A stretch of DNA of 16,155 bases from Desulfolinea sp964487745 (GTDB lineage Bacteria > Chloroflexota > Anaerolineae > Anaerolineales > Villigracilaceae). The DNA lies in assembly GCA_964487745.1 (NCBI GenBank), contig CAZASG010000069.1:1-16155 (forward strand), given 5' to 3'. Below the pieces are notes generated by a model. The model was not told where the DNA came from. It did not search any database and saw only the letters and a program-made list of their open reading frames with translations. This document shows, piece by piece, positions 1 through 8,992 of the stretch. The position numbers were made by a program, and so were the translations under genes. Positions within the stretch are counted from its first letter, which is position 1, and every line of letters starts with the position of its first letter.

Positions 1-23
1 GTGGAACAGCAAAGCTGTTCCAC
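1..23. repeat. Perfect hairpin at left window edge
   Basis: Arms GTGGAACAGC and GCTGTTCCAC are exact reverse complements around an AAA loop. The element lies downstream of the acs stop codon on the minus strand. No long T-run follows on either strand, so a terminator role is uncertain. It touches the window edge and may be one end of a longer element or an intergenic palindromic repeat. Confidence 0.6.
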
Positions 24-30
24 TATCCCC

Positions 31-62
31 AATAAAAATACCCTCCCCCTTGAGGGGGAGGG
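31..62 (-). terminator. Probable intrinsic terminator of acs, within a CCCTCCCCCT repeat
   Basis: Positions 41-50 (CCCTCCCCCT) and 53-62 (AGGGGGAGGG) form a perfect 10-bp GC-rich stem with a two-base centre. Read on the minus strand, the stem is followed by TATTTTTATT (40-31), as in a rho-independent terminator, and it lies 25 nt after the acs stop. The stem and the adjoining GGGTGGGGGTGA also resemble a dispersed CT/GA-rich repeat seen in many bacterial genomes, so the element may be a repeat serving as a terminator. Confidence 0.6.
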
Positions 63-87
63 TAGGGTGGGGGTGAAAAAGAATTTC

Positions 88-1983
<1,896 letters not shown>

Positions 1984-2050
1984 GGAGACCTCCTCAGGTT
2001 GGCGACTATTAATTTGTAGAAAAAAATTCGGGGACGCAAAGCGTTGTTTC

Positions 2051-2080
2051 ATTATAAGGAAAGAAACACAAAAAAGGCAA
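2051..2080 (-). promoter_or_regulatory. Candidate sigma70-type promoter of acs
   Basis: On the minus strand, TTGCCT (2080-2075) and a perfect TATAAT (2056-2051) are separated by 18 nt. The predicted start site is near 2044, giving a leader of about 60 nt before the acs ATG at 1983. The -10 is consensus; the -35 matches four of six positions. Confidence 0.6.
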
Positions 2081-2130
2081 GTTAGTTCTTTAGACGGCTG
2101 AAAGCGAAAGAATATCGTTGTAATTCGCAT

Positions 2131-2174
2131 AAAAAGCAAAACGCCGAGAGTTTGAAACTCTTGGCGTTTTTTTT
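2131..2174. terminator. Intrinsic terminator, probably bidirectional
   Basis: Positions 2140-2168 form a 14-bp stem (AACGCCGAGAGTTT against AAACTCTTGGCGTT, one G-T pair) around a single central G. On the plus strand it runs into eight T (2167-2174). On the minus strand it is followed by TTTTGCTTTTT. No plus-strand gene lies upstream, so the natural client is the minus-strand YdeI-family gene, isolating it from acs. Confidence 0.8.
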
Positions 2175-2177
2175 ATC

Positions 2178-2234
2178 GACGTTTACGCCCGCAATCACCG
2201 GGCCGCGACGGGTGATTGTTCATTGGCAAACGTC
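2178..2234. repeat. Compound nested inverted repeat
   Basis: Three sets of complementary arms nest inside each other: GACGTTT (2178-2184) with AAACGTC (2228-2234), GCC (2187-2189) with GGC (2225-2227), and CAATCACC (2192-2199) with GGTGATTG (2211-2218), leaving an 11-nt GC-rich loop. It lies between the YdeI-family stop and the terminator at 2131-2174. There is no T-run, so it is not an intrinsic terminator by itself. It could be a dispersed palindromic repeat or a 3' UTR structure. Confidence 0.5.
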
Positions 2235-2263
2235 CGGCTTCGCGGCTCCGGGGCATTGTATTG

Positions 2264-2866
2264 TTATGCCTTTTTCATCTTTTTGAGGCCAGAACCCGGC
2301 TTTTCTTCGCGGACAAGCATGTCCATGAATTTTACAAATCGCCTCTGTCTGGTTTCGGGTTTCTTCGCACTTGTCAATCCGTACGCGATGACATAACGGC
2401 TTGATTTGTTGAGCGTCTTAAAAAACTGTTTCGCCTTCGGCTTGCTCTCCAGTGCTGCTAGGAAATCCGCTGGCACTTTCATTTCACTTGCTGTATAGGC
2501 GTTCTCCCACCGGCCGTCCGCTTTGGCGGCACGAATATGCACGAGCCCTGATTCCTTCATCCTACCCTCGCTTATCAAACGCTCCGCATGCTCTCTGTTC
2601 CTTTTTGACCAGTTGCTTCGCGTTTTCCTGGGAGTAATCCGTTGAAGGTAGGCTTGGTCATCGAGCGACTTCTTGACACCGTCAATCCACCCCCAGCACA
2701 GCGATTCAATCACGACTTCGTTCCAGTTCACGCTCGGAATCCCAGATCCCTTCTTGAACATCTTGATCAAAAGTTCGCTTTCGGTGGCATGGTTCGCTTG
2801 CAGCCACTTGCTCAGCTCTTTTGGTGACTTAAAGGTCATCATTTTAGGCGCGTCGGGTTTAGGCAT
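2264..2866 (-). CDS. YdeI/OmpD-associated (OmdA) family protein
   Basis: This is a 200-residue soluble protein of the bacteriocin-protection YdeI/OmdA family, whose biochemical role is poorly known. The family signature is clear: a TFKSPKELSKWL opening (about 11-22), CWGWIDG (57-63), then RITPRKTRSNWSKRN (76-90) and the following Leu/Gly-rich turn. The C-terminal part (about 130-200) carries the YAARR-like helical repeat region and a Lys-rich tail. An ATG seven codons upstream (2887) is possible, but AGGAGAA (2882-2876) lies inside that extension and is well spaced from the ATG at 2866, so 2866 is preferred. It follows pckA by 138 nt with no terminator seen between, so some read-through is possible. 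In enteric bacteria YdeI is linked to antimicrobial-peptide resistance; whether that holds here is unknown. Confidence 0.85.
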   Translation of the reverse strand: MPKPDAPKMMTFKSPKELSKWLQANHATESELLIKMFKKGSGIPSVNWNEVVIESLCWGWIDGVKKSLDDQAYLQRITPRKTRSNWSKRNREHAERLISEGRMKESGLVHIRAAKADGRWENAYTASEMKVPADFLAALESKPKAKQFFKTLNKSSRYVIAYGLTSAKKPETRQRRFVKFMDMLVREEKPGSGLKKMKKA

Positions 2867-3004
2867 GAAATCAGATTCTCCTGGCATAGCTATACATAAC
2901 CGAATAATTCCGCATAATATTCCATATCACTTTATATACAGAAAGACACGGCATAAAAACCTCTATACAGTATACAACTTTGCCCTCTTCAATCCCATAG
3001 AAAA

Positions 3005-4645
3005 CTAAATCTTCGGTCCTGCCTTGCTTACTTCTGCGGGAGCATCGTCGGCGAATTTTTTAAAATTCTCGGCAAAGCGGGCTGCCAATTGGCGGTATTT
3101 TTCATTATATTGTTCTTCGCTATGCCACGCTTCGGCGGGATAGAGTACATCTTCGGGGACGTTGGGGCAGGTCTTCGGCACTTCAAAGCCAAAGACGGGA
3201 TCGGTGTAATACTCTACATCCTTGAGAGAGCCGTCGAGTGCTGCCGTCAGCAGGTTGCGGGTGTGGCGGATGCTGATGCGTTTGCCCACGCCATACGCCC
3301 CGCCAACCCAGCCGGTATTCAGCAGCCAGGCGGTCGCGCCGTAGCGTTCCATTTTGCGGGCGAGCATATCGGCATAATAGGCGGGATGATGCACCATGAA
3401 GGGGGCGCCGAAGCAGGCGCTGAAGGTGATCTCCGGTTCTTCGCCGAGACCCACTTCCGTGCCGCCGACCTTCGAAGTGTAGCCCGATATGAAATGATAC
3501 ATTGCCTGCTCGGGAGTTAGGCGGGCGATGGGCGGCATGACACCCTGGGCATCACATGTCAGGAAAATCACATTTTTTGGATGCCCACCCACGCCTGAAG
3601 GGAGAGCGTTCTCGATAAATTCCAATGGATAGGATGCGCGCGTATTTTCGGTGATCTCGTCGTCATCCAGGTCCAGCAGACGCGTCACCGGATCATAGAT
3701 CACGTTCTCCAGAATGGCGCCAAAACGATGAGCGGCATTGTAGATCTGTGGTTCTGCTGTGGGTGAGAGCTGGATGACTTTTGCATAGCAGCCGCCCTCG
3801 AAATTGAAAACGCCTTCATCTGACCAGCCGTGCTCGTCATCGCCAATAAGACCGCGATTGGGGTCTGCCGAAAGAGTTGTTTTGCCCGTGCCGGAAAGCC
3901 CGAAGAATAGTGCCACATCTTCATCGTCACCCTGATTGGCGGAGCAGTGCATGGTCATCACGCCTTCGAGAGGCAGGAAGTAGTTCATAACGGTGAAAAT
4001 GGATTTTTTGATCTCGCCGCCGTAGCCGGAACCGCCGATGATGGCGATACGCTGCTGAAAATTAAGGGCGATGAAAGTCTCGGTACGTGTCCCATCCATG
4101 GCTGGGAAAGCATTAAAGGATGGGATGGAGATGACTGTGAAGTCCGGCGCGTGGGTGCGATAGTCTTCAGCATTTTTTGGCAAAATGAACATATTGCGTG
4201 CGAAATGGCTGTGCCATGCCAATTCGGTGATAACGCGCACGTTCATGCGATGATCGAGTTGAGCGCCGGCGTAGCAATCCTGGACGAAAAGATCGCGCCC
4301 CTGAGTGTAGCCTTGCAGGCGGCTGAAGAGTTCGTCGAATTTTTCGGTGCTCATCGGTCGGTTATATTCGCCCCACCAAATATGTGCTTCGGTGGTTGGT
4401 TCACGCACAACATATTTATCCTGCGCAGCGCGGGCGGTATGTTTGCCCGATTTGACCAGCATGGGGCCATCTTTGGATATCTGTCCTTCGCCGCGGAAAA
4501 CAGCTTCTTCATAGAGCGCTTCGGTGGGAAGATTCCAATAGACTTTGCGTAAATTGCGGAAACCCTGATTTCCTAGACTGTAATCACTTTTTAGCGCATT
4601 TGCCTGAGCTTCCGCCGGGGTTTTGATATTGAGGAGGTTATTCAT
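3005..4645 (-). CDS. pckA: Phosphoenolpyruvate carboxykinase (ATP)
   Basis: This cytosolic enzyme converts oxaloacetate and ATP to PEP, CO2 and ADP, the entry step of gluconeogenesis from C4 acids. The 546-residue length fits the ATP-dependent family. The P-loop GLSGTGKTTLS (249-259), the metal-binding kinase-2 region LIGDDEHGWSD (266-276), the FEGGCYAK segment (282-289) and the substrate-side GGSGYGGEIKKS (204-215) are all intact. SGYTSKVGGTE (387-397) corresponds to the adenine-binding region. The ATG at 4645 lies only 15 nt after the stop of the upstream aminotransferase, so the two are almost certainly cotranscribed; AGGA precedes the start. No terminator hairpin is visible after the stop at 3005. 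Confidence 0.97.
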   Translation of the reverse strand: MNNLLNIKTPAEAQANALKSDYSLGNQGFRNLRKVYWNLPTEALYEEAVFRGEGQISKDGPMLVKSGKHTARAAQDKYVVREPTTEAHIWWGEYNRPMSTEKFDELFSRLQGYTQGRDLFVQDCYAGAQLDHRMNVRVITELAWHSHFARNMFILPKNAEDYRTHAPDFTVISIPSFNAFPAMDGTRTETFIALNFQQRIAIIGGSGYGGEIKKSIFTVMNYFLPLEGVMTMHCSANQGDDEDVALFFGLSGTGKTTLSADPNRGLIGDDEHGWSDEGVFNFEGGCYAKVIQLSPTAEPQIYNAAHRFGAILENVIYDPVTRLLDLDDDEITENTRASYPLEFIENALPSGVGGHPKNVIFLTCDAQGVMPPIARLTPEQAMYHFISGYTSKVGGTEVGLGEEPEITFSACFGAPFMVHHPAYYADMLARKMERYGATAWLLNTGWVGGAYGVGKRISIRHTRNLLTAALDGSLKDVEYYTDPVFGFEVPKTCPNVPEDVLYPAEAWHSEEQYNEKYRQLAARFAENFKKFADDAPAEVSKAGPKI

Positions 4646-4660
4646 TCTTCACATCCTGTC

Positions 4661-5878
4661 CTATAGCCAATCGCGGATCAATTTACGATCGCCGATGTAG
4701 ATCTCATTTGGCGCGTTCGGGTCGAGCGCCCAACGTAAACGTTCCACGCCCTCGATAATATCCTTGACCGAGCCAGCATAGCTTAAGCGGATGAAGCCTT
4801 CCATGCCGAATTCCTTGCCCGGCACAGTTACGACCAGCGCTTTTTCAAGCAGGAAATTCGAGAGTTTGGTCGAGTCTTCTCCGTAAGCGCGGAAGTCGGG
4901 CATGATGTAGAAGGTGCCATCGGGGGGAATAACTTTCAAATCGCTGAAGGCTTTCAATTCATTCATGATGATCCGGCGATTATTCTCGAAGCTCAGTTGC
5001 AAGTTGTTGACCAACCCCTGTTGCCCGCGTAAGGCACCTTCGGCAGCGGATTGCAGAACGATGGATGGATTGGATGTCATCTGTGCCTGGACGTTCGCCA
5101 TGATCTCTACCAACTTACGCGGCGCGATCACCCAGCCGATGCGGAAGCCGGTCATCCCATAGAGTTTGGAGACGCCGTTGACGACGATCACACGCGTATT
5201 CTCGATATCCTTATTGGTGAAGTTCCAGGCAGGCACCCATTCCTGATTTTCGTAAACAAGGCGATGATAGATATCATCCATGATCAGGTAGATCCCCTTT
5301 GTTTCACAGAATTCGACTATCTCAGCAAGAAACTCTGCTGGGTACATCGCGCCCGATGGGTTATTCGGGCTGTTGAGAATGATCGCCTTCGTGTAGGAGC
5401 TGACCACGCGTTCGATCTCCTCTATGCGGTGATAAAAAGTCCCGTCTTCGGGTACGACCACGACGGGATTTGCATAGCACATTTTCACCATTTCGGGGTA
5501 ACTGACCCAATGGGGAGCAAGCAGGATAACTTCATCCTGTGGGTTGAGCAGGGTGTAGAGAATATTGAAAAGGGATTGTTTCGCCCCTGTAGTTACGATT
5601 ACGTTTTCGGGCGCAACAACTCTTCCATAATTTTCTTCAGTGTAGCGAATGATCGCTTTTTTCAAAGAAGGAATGCCGTCCACGGGTGTGTATTTCACAT
5701 CTCCCTCGCGCAATCGGGCAGCCGAACTCAAAACAGCCGTGATCGGTGTTTTGTTCTTGGGTTCGCCGATGCCCAGGTTGATCACAGGTTCCCCTTTTGC
5801 GCGCAGCAGACGAGCTTTTTCGCTCAGCGCAAAAGTTGGGGAGGGAGCAATGCCGCGTGCTTGCAGGCTAATGGACAT
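4661..5878 (-). CDS. Class I PLP-dependent aminotransferase (aspartate aminotransferase-like)
   Basis: This is a fold-type I aminotransferase of 405 residues that probably exchanges the amino group between aspartate (or a related amino acid) and 2-oxoglutarate. Motifs seen are NLGIGEP near the N-terminus (34-40), PNNPSG (171-176), MDDIYHRL (200-207, with the PLP-pyridine Asp201), the Schiff-base lysine K238 in NGVSKLYGMTGFRIGW, and R364 in the position that binds the substrate alpha-carboxylate. The commoner DEIY reads DDIY here. The frame is open to 5956, but the ATG at 5878 follows GGAGGT (5887-5882) and begins a typical family N-terminus, so it was chosen. pckA follows 15 nt later: oxaloacetate from aspartate could go straight to PEP carboxykinase. 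Exact amino-acid specificity cannot be read from sequence. Confidence 0.92.
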   Translation of the reverse strand: MSISLQARGIAPSPTFALSEKARLLRAKGEPVINLGIGEPKNKTPITAVLSSAARLREGDVKYTPVDGIPSLKKAIIRYTEENYGRVVAPENVIVTTGAKQSLFNILYTLLNPQDEVILLAPHWVSYPEMVKMCYANPVVVVPEDGTFYHRIEEIERVVSSYTKAIILNSPNNPSGAMYPAEFLAEIVEFCETKGIYLIMDDIYHRLVYENQEWVPAWNFTNKDIENTRVIVVNGVSKLYGMTGFRIGWVIAPRKLVEIMANVQAQMTSNPSIVLQSAAEGALRGQQGLVNNLQLSFENNRRIIMNELKAFSDLKVIPPDGTFYIMPDFRAYGEDSTKLSNFLLEKALVVTVPGKEFGMEGFIRLSYAGSVKDIIEGVERLRWALDPNAPNEIYIGDRKLIRDWL

Positions 5879-5921
5879 AAGACCTCCGGTCTTGGATGAG
5901 ATTGATGGATCAGACTCTATC

Positions 5922-5950
5922 ATTCTACCTATGCCAGAATCCCCTCGCAA
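5922..5950 (-). promoter_or_regulatory. Candidate promoter of the aminotransferase-pckA unit
   Basis: On the minus strand, TTGCGA (5950-5945) and TAGAAT (5927-5922) are separated by exactly 17 nt. The start site would be near 5915, about 37 nt before the ATG at 5878. The boxes match consensus at four and five of six positions. Confidence 0.5.
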
Positions 5951-6032
5951 TATCATTTGTCATCAAAAAGAGGGTATCCTTTACGTCTTCTATGCAAGGC
6001 GTAGATAGCGGGTGGTGAACTTCCTTTTCCCT

Positions 6033-6056
6033 TCTCCCCTCTTTTGGGAGGGGAGA
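6033..6056. repeat. Hairpin between fbp and the aminotransferase gene
   Basis: TCTCCCCTC (6033-6041) pairs with GAGGGGAGA (6048-6056) around a six-base TTTTGG loop. It lies 21 nt after the fbp stop codon. Only TTT follows on the plus strand and no T-run on the minus strand, so it is a weak terminator at best. It resembles a fragment of the CT/GA-rich dispersed repeat also seen at 41-62. Confidence 0.5.
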
Positions 6057-6077
6057 GTTTCCTAGATCGCTCAAATA

Positions 6078-7103
6078 TTATTCACATTGCTGAAGAAAAT
6101 GTTCCGCTTTTTCGATCAACTCCCGATTGCCAATGAAAACGGGCGTGCGCTGATGAATATCTGTAGGCTCAATATCCAGAAGAGACTGTTTGCCATCAGA
6201 GCCGTAACCGCCAGCTTGCTCAGCAAGGAAAGCCAAAGGAGCAGCTTCATAAAGCAAGCGGATCTTTCCGTTTGGCTTCGAGGGTGTCGCCGGATAAGCA
6301 AATAATCCGCCATGAATCAAGTTGCGATGGAAATCAGCCACCATAGAGCCAATATAACGATAAGATAGCGGCGGTTGATGATCGTTTTGCAGCCAATTTA
6401 CATATTGCGCCATGCCATTACACCATTCTCTGCCAGCGGAGTGATTGAAACTGTAGTACTTCGGGGTTTCAGGGATGCGGATATTCTCCTGGGAGAGCAA
6501 AAATTCCCCCATCGAAGGTTCGAGTGTAAAGCTGTGCACGCCTCTTCCAGCGCTGTAGACCAGCATCGTGCTCGTTCCGTAAAAAATATATCCAGCAGCG
6601 ATCAGGTTTTTCCCAGGTTGGAGACAGTCTTCGATCCGTCCACGGTATTTCTTGTCAACAACACGGTAGATGCCAAAGATCGTGCCGATGCTTATATTCG
6701 TATCAATATTCGATGAACCATCCAGAGGGTCATAAACCAAAACGTACTTACCCTTCTTGAACCCTTCGGGAATTCGTATCCAATCTTTTCGCTCTTCTGT
6801 GACCATAGCTGCCAACCTGCCGGTATGGTCATTCAGTTTTACGATCACCTCATCTGCCAGAAGGTCAAGCTTTTGCTGCGATTCCCCCTGTACATTTACC
6901 TTGCCTGCCAGTCCGAGCATATCGAGCAAGCCTGCTCTTCGCGTCTGGGCACTAATGATCTTCCCTGCTACTGCCAGATCATAAAAAATAGCGGTCAAAT
7001 CTCCGCCCGCGTCTTCCGGTTGTGTGTCCAACAAAAAGCGTTCGATCGTGACGATCTTGTCGTCGATCATCGGGAGATTGCTCATGCCATTCGGTGGTAA
7101 CAT
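6078..7103 (-). CDS. fbp: Fructose-1,6-bisphosphatase, class I
   Basis: This Mg2+-dependent enzyme hydrolyses fructose 1,6-bisphosphate to fructose 6-phosphate, the committed late step of gluconeogenesis. The 341-residue protein carries the class I signatures: the GESQQKLD metal-site region (73-80), DPLDGSSNID (125-134), the sugar-phosphate-binding stretch around YRYIGSMVADFHRNL (248-262), and GKIRLLYEAAPLAFLAEQAGG (279-299). Length is typical (about 330-345). The ATG at 7103 follows AGAAGGAGA at good spacing. It leads the minus-strand carbon-metabolism block, but a gap of about 200 nt and a separate promoter candidate suggest the aminotransferase-pckA pair can be transcribed independently. 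It is divergent from the asparaginase-like gene, sharing a 158-bp intergenic region. Confidence 0.96.
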   Translation of the reverse strand: MLPPNGMSNLPMIDDKIVTIERFLLDTQPEDAGGDLTAIFYDLAVAGKIISAQTRRAGLLDMLGLAGKVNVQGESQQKLDLLADEVIVKLNDHTGRLAAMVTEERKDWIRIPEGFKKGKYVLVYDPLDGSSNIDTNISIGTIFGIYRVVDKKYRGRIEDCLQPGKNLIAAGYIFYGTSTMLVYSAGRGVHSFTLEPSMGEFLLSQENIRIPETPKYYSFNHSAGREWCNGMAQYVNWLQNDHQPPLSYRYIGSMVADFHRNLIHGGLFAYPATPSKPNGKIRLLYEAAPLAFLAEQAGGYGSDGKQSLLDIEPTDIHQRTPVFIGNRELIEKAEHFLQQCE

Positions 7104-7202
7104 TTTTTCTCCTTCTCTAAGTGAGAGATTTTATCTTCCAGGATATGCACAGTCTATCACAAAGTGGGTCTGAATATTTATGGTCAAAAGGCATGTTAAA
7201 TA

Positions 7203-7231
7203 GTGCCAAGAATAAATATAAATCGTATAAT
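7203..7231 (+). promoter_or_regulatory. Candidate promoter of the asparaginase-like unit
   Basis: A perfect TATAAT (7226-7231) lies 17 nt after GTGCCA (7203-7208), which matches the -35 consensus at four of six positions. The start site would be near 7238, giving a leader of about 24 nt. AGGAGA (7249-7254) is the ribosome-binding site of the gene at 7262. Confidence 0.5.
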
Positions 7232-7261
7232 CAGGGCATATTTCCTACAGGAGAATAGACC

Positions 7262-7762
7262 ATGGAACCCATTAAATTTCTGACCACCGGCGGAACCATC
7301 GACAAGATCTATTTTGACGCCAAAAGCACCTATGAAGTTGGTGCCCCAAATGTGGAAAGAGTTCTCGCAGAACTGCCCATCCATATCGACTATTCGGTCA
7401 CATCCATTTTGCGGAAGGATAGCCTGGAGATAACGCCCGCTGACCGGGACGTGATCGTTGCAGCCGTACAGGATGCCGAAGAGAAGCAGATCATCGTTAC
7501 CCACGGTACCGACACGATGGTGGCGACCGCCAAAGCCCTGCACGAAGTAGCTGGCGACAAAACCATCGTCCTGACTGGCGCCCTCGAACCCGCCCTCTTC
7601 AAAACCAGTGATGCGATGTTCAATATCGGCTGTGCCATTGCTGCCGTTCAGGCCCTGGGACCGGGGGCCTATATCACGATGAACGGCCGCATCTTTAAGA
7701 GTGGCAATGTGGCCAAGGACGTGGAACGCAGTCGCTTCGTTACTTTAGGTGAAGTGAAATAG
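7262..7762 (+). CDS. Single-domain asparaginase-like protein
   Basis: This 166-residue protein matches only the N-terminal, catalytic domain of type I/II L-asparaginases (normally 320-340 residues). It keeps the threonine loop TTGGTID (8-14, catalytic Thr12), the HGTDTM motif (81-86, Thr83-Asp84 pair) and a Lys at 152 in a position that could match the catalytic lysine of full-length enzymes. The C-terminal domain, which completes the active site across the dimer interface, is absent. The stop is clean, the next gene starts 9 nt later and no asparaginase remnant follows, so this is a genuine short family member and not a truncation. If active it would yield aspartate and ammonia, but activity is not assured. 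The start is set by AGGAGA seven nt upstream. Confidence 0.85.
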   Translation: MEPIKFLTTGGTIDKIYFDAKSTYEVGAPNVERVLAELPIHIDYSVTSILRKDSLEITPADRDVIVAAVQDAEEKQIIVTHGTDTMVATAKALHEVAGDKTIVLTGALEPALFKTSDAMFNIGCAIAAVQALGPGAYITMNGRIFKSGNVAKDVERSRFVTLGEVK

Positions 7763-7771
7763 GAAAAGATC

Positions 7772-8332
7772 ATGCCAATGCTGATGCCCGAAAAAGTGAG
7801 AAAGACGAATATGTTCCGCTCGCTCTTACTTGCTCTTGCCTTGCTTACATTTCCTTTTGCCTGTTTGGGAGCGAATGCGCTGGGCTCGCCTTTTCTTGAT
7901 ATTGGCTTTTTCGGTGCGGAGATTAGTGTCGAAAATCAGACCACTGAGCTCATCTACCTGACTCCGATCACGACCACTTACGGCGACCCACGTGTCATCT
8001 CGCAGAACCGCTCTCTCCTCCACAAAGACCTGCCACTACACTCCGGCGAATCTATGCTGCTAACCTATGATTCTGCTGATAGTCCGTTGGCTGGTATCGC
8101 TCTTTGTCGCGAAAGTGGCGACTGTCGCCTGCTCGAATATAACCGACAGGAAACGCTGATCTTCAACGATTTTGATGTGTTGGTTCCGCTGGATGAAAGC
8201 TGGCTCGCTACAATACAAGCAGCACCGAAATATAATCTTCAATTAATCATCTTCACGGGCTTTGCCCTGACGCCTTTCGCTCTGCTCGCCCTCTGGTGGT
8301 GGCTAGGTAGAAGTGAAGAGCAAGAAGTATAA
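7772..8332 (+). CDS. Uncharacterised membrane-anchored protein
   Basis: I do not recognise a family. The 186-residue protein has a hydrophobic N-terminal segment (about 15-33, signal peptide or anchor), a polar region (about 35-152) likely exported, with one Cys pair (C112, C118), and a C-terminal transmembrane helix (about 155-178) ending in a short charged tail. This suggests a small extracytoplasmic domain held by a C-terminal anchor. It starts 9 nt after the asparaginase-like gene, so the two are probably cotranscribed. The start is ambiguous: ATG codons at 7772, 7781 and 7811 all share the frame. GGAAAAG precedes the first, while the start at 7811 would give the most ordinary signal peptide. 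Confidence 0.65.
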   Translation: MPMLMPEKVRKTNMFRSLLLALALLTFPFACLGANALGSPFLDIGFFGAEISVENQTTELIYLTPITTTYGDPRVISQNRSLLHKDLPLHSGESMLLTYDSADSPLAGIALCRESGDCRLLEYNRQETLIFNDFDVLVPLDESWLATIQAAPKYNLQLIIFTGFALTPFALLALWWWLGRSEEQEV

Positions 8333-8341
8333 TTTTAGCCT

Positions 8342-8450
8342 TGTCATTACGAGTGGCTGAATGCTATCAACGAAGTTTGAAGGTTCAGGCTAACGAAGCA
8401 ATCTGTAAGAGAGACTGCCACGTCGGGTTGCCGCCCTCCTCGCAGTGACA
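8342..8450. repeat. Degenerate dispersed inverted-repeat element (GTCATTGCGAG type)
   Basis: The ends TGTCATTACGAG (8342-8353) and CTCGCAGTGACA (8439-8450) are near reverse complements (10 of 12). The interior holds AACGAAGCAATCT (8391-8403) and, further on, a purine-rich GAGAGACTGCC segment. I recognise this layout as a non-coding dispersed element of about 100 bp found in several environmental bacteria, including Chloroflexota. It fills most of the gap between two plus-strand genes and may separate them transcriptionally. Its copy number cannot be judged from one window. Confidence 0.6.
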
Positions 8451-8479
8451 TTACTTTATCGGTATTTACAGGAGCACCC

Positions 8480-8992
8480 ATGCGCGCATTTTTTGAAATC
8501 TCAGGTTTGAATATTTACATCCAGATCGTGGTAACGCTTATTTCAATAGGCGTTCATCTTTTTGCCACGCGCAACAAAGAGCGCAAAGAATCGGTCGCAG
8601 AGATCGTCGCGATCTACACCATCGGGTTGGCGGGTTGGTTTGGGATTATGAGCGGGCTTTTCGGTCATATCATCTACGCGGACGAAGTGGCCCGCGGTAT
8701 CGGTTGGCCCCTCGATAGCGGCTTCCAGATGGAGCTGGGCTTTGCGTCCATTGGCATCGGTCTGATCGGGTTTGTAGGGTTCTGGAGCAAGTCATTTTGG
8801 GAACCTTTTCTCATCACCAAGATCACGTTCTTGTGGGGCGCGGGGCTGACCCACATCCTGCATATTATTGAGTTTGGCAATTTCCATCCCAGCAACGCGG
8901 GACTCGTCCTCTACTGGGATATGATCTTTCCCTTCATTTTGCTGGGCGTCTACTGGTGGTATCGGCGGGAGATGAAACGCAATGCAAATTAA
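8480..8992 (+). CDS. Multi-pass membrane protein, DUF6790-like
   Basis: This 170-residue integral membrane protein has about five hydrophobic segments (near 10-28, 40-64, 85-102, 108-130 and 140-161) and a short positively charged C-terminus. The loop GIGWPLDSGFQMELGFA (73-89), with the conserved-looking Trp-Pro and Phe-Gln-x-Glu, resembles DUF6790 proteins, a small membrane family of unknown function; this is recalled similarity, not a search. The start has AGGAG (8470-8474) with a 5-nt spacer. Its last codons overlap the start of the GNAT gene (8982), so the two are probably translationally coupled. No substrate or function can be stated. Confidence 0.7.
   Translation: MRAFFEISGLNIYIQIVVTLISIGVHLFATRNKERKESVAEIVAIYTIGLAGWFGIMSGLFGHIIYADEVARGIGWPLDSGFQMELGFASIGIGLIGFVGFWSKSFWEPFLITKITFLWGAGLTHILHIIEFGNFHPSNAGLVLYWDMIFPFILLGVYWWYRREMKRNAN

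Noticed and set aside
1984..2139. N-terminal extension of acetyl-CoA synthetase by 52 residues
   Set aside because: The extension covers the acs promoter, is Phe/Cys-rich and unlike Acs, and the strong GAGGAGGT precedes the ATG at 1983.
3947..4552. Plus-strand open frame (201 codons) opposite pckA
   Set aside because: It is antisense to the conserved N-terminal half of PEP carboxykinase, with no ribosome-binding site or motif.
5051..5899. Long plus-strand open frame (282 codons) opposite the aminotransferase gene
   Set aside because: It is fully antisense to a gene with intact catalytic motifs. Its codons mirror the coding strand and no family is recognisable.
6033..6056. Intrinsic terminator for fbp
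   Set aside because: The stem is good but no T-run follows on the minus strand, so it is listed as a repeat hairpin only.
8333..8479. Possible CRISPR or small RNA gene in the 147-bp gap
   Set aside because: There is no repeated unit with spacers, and the gap is accounted for by a single degenerate inverted-repeat element and the RBS of the next gene.
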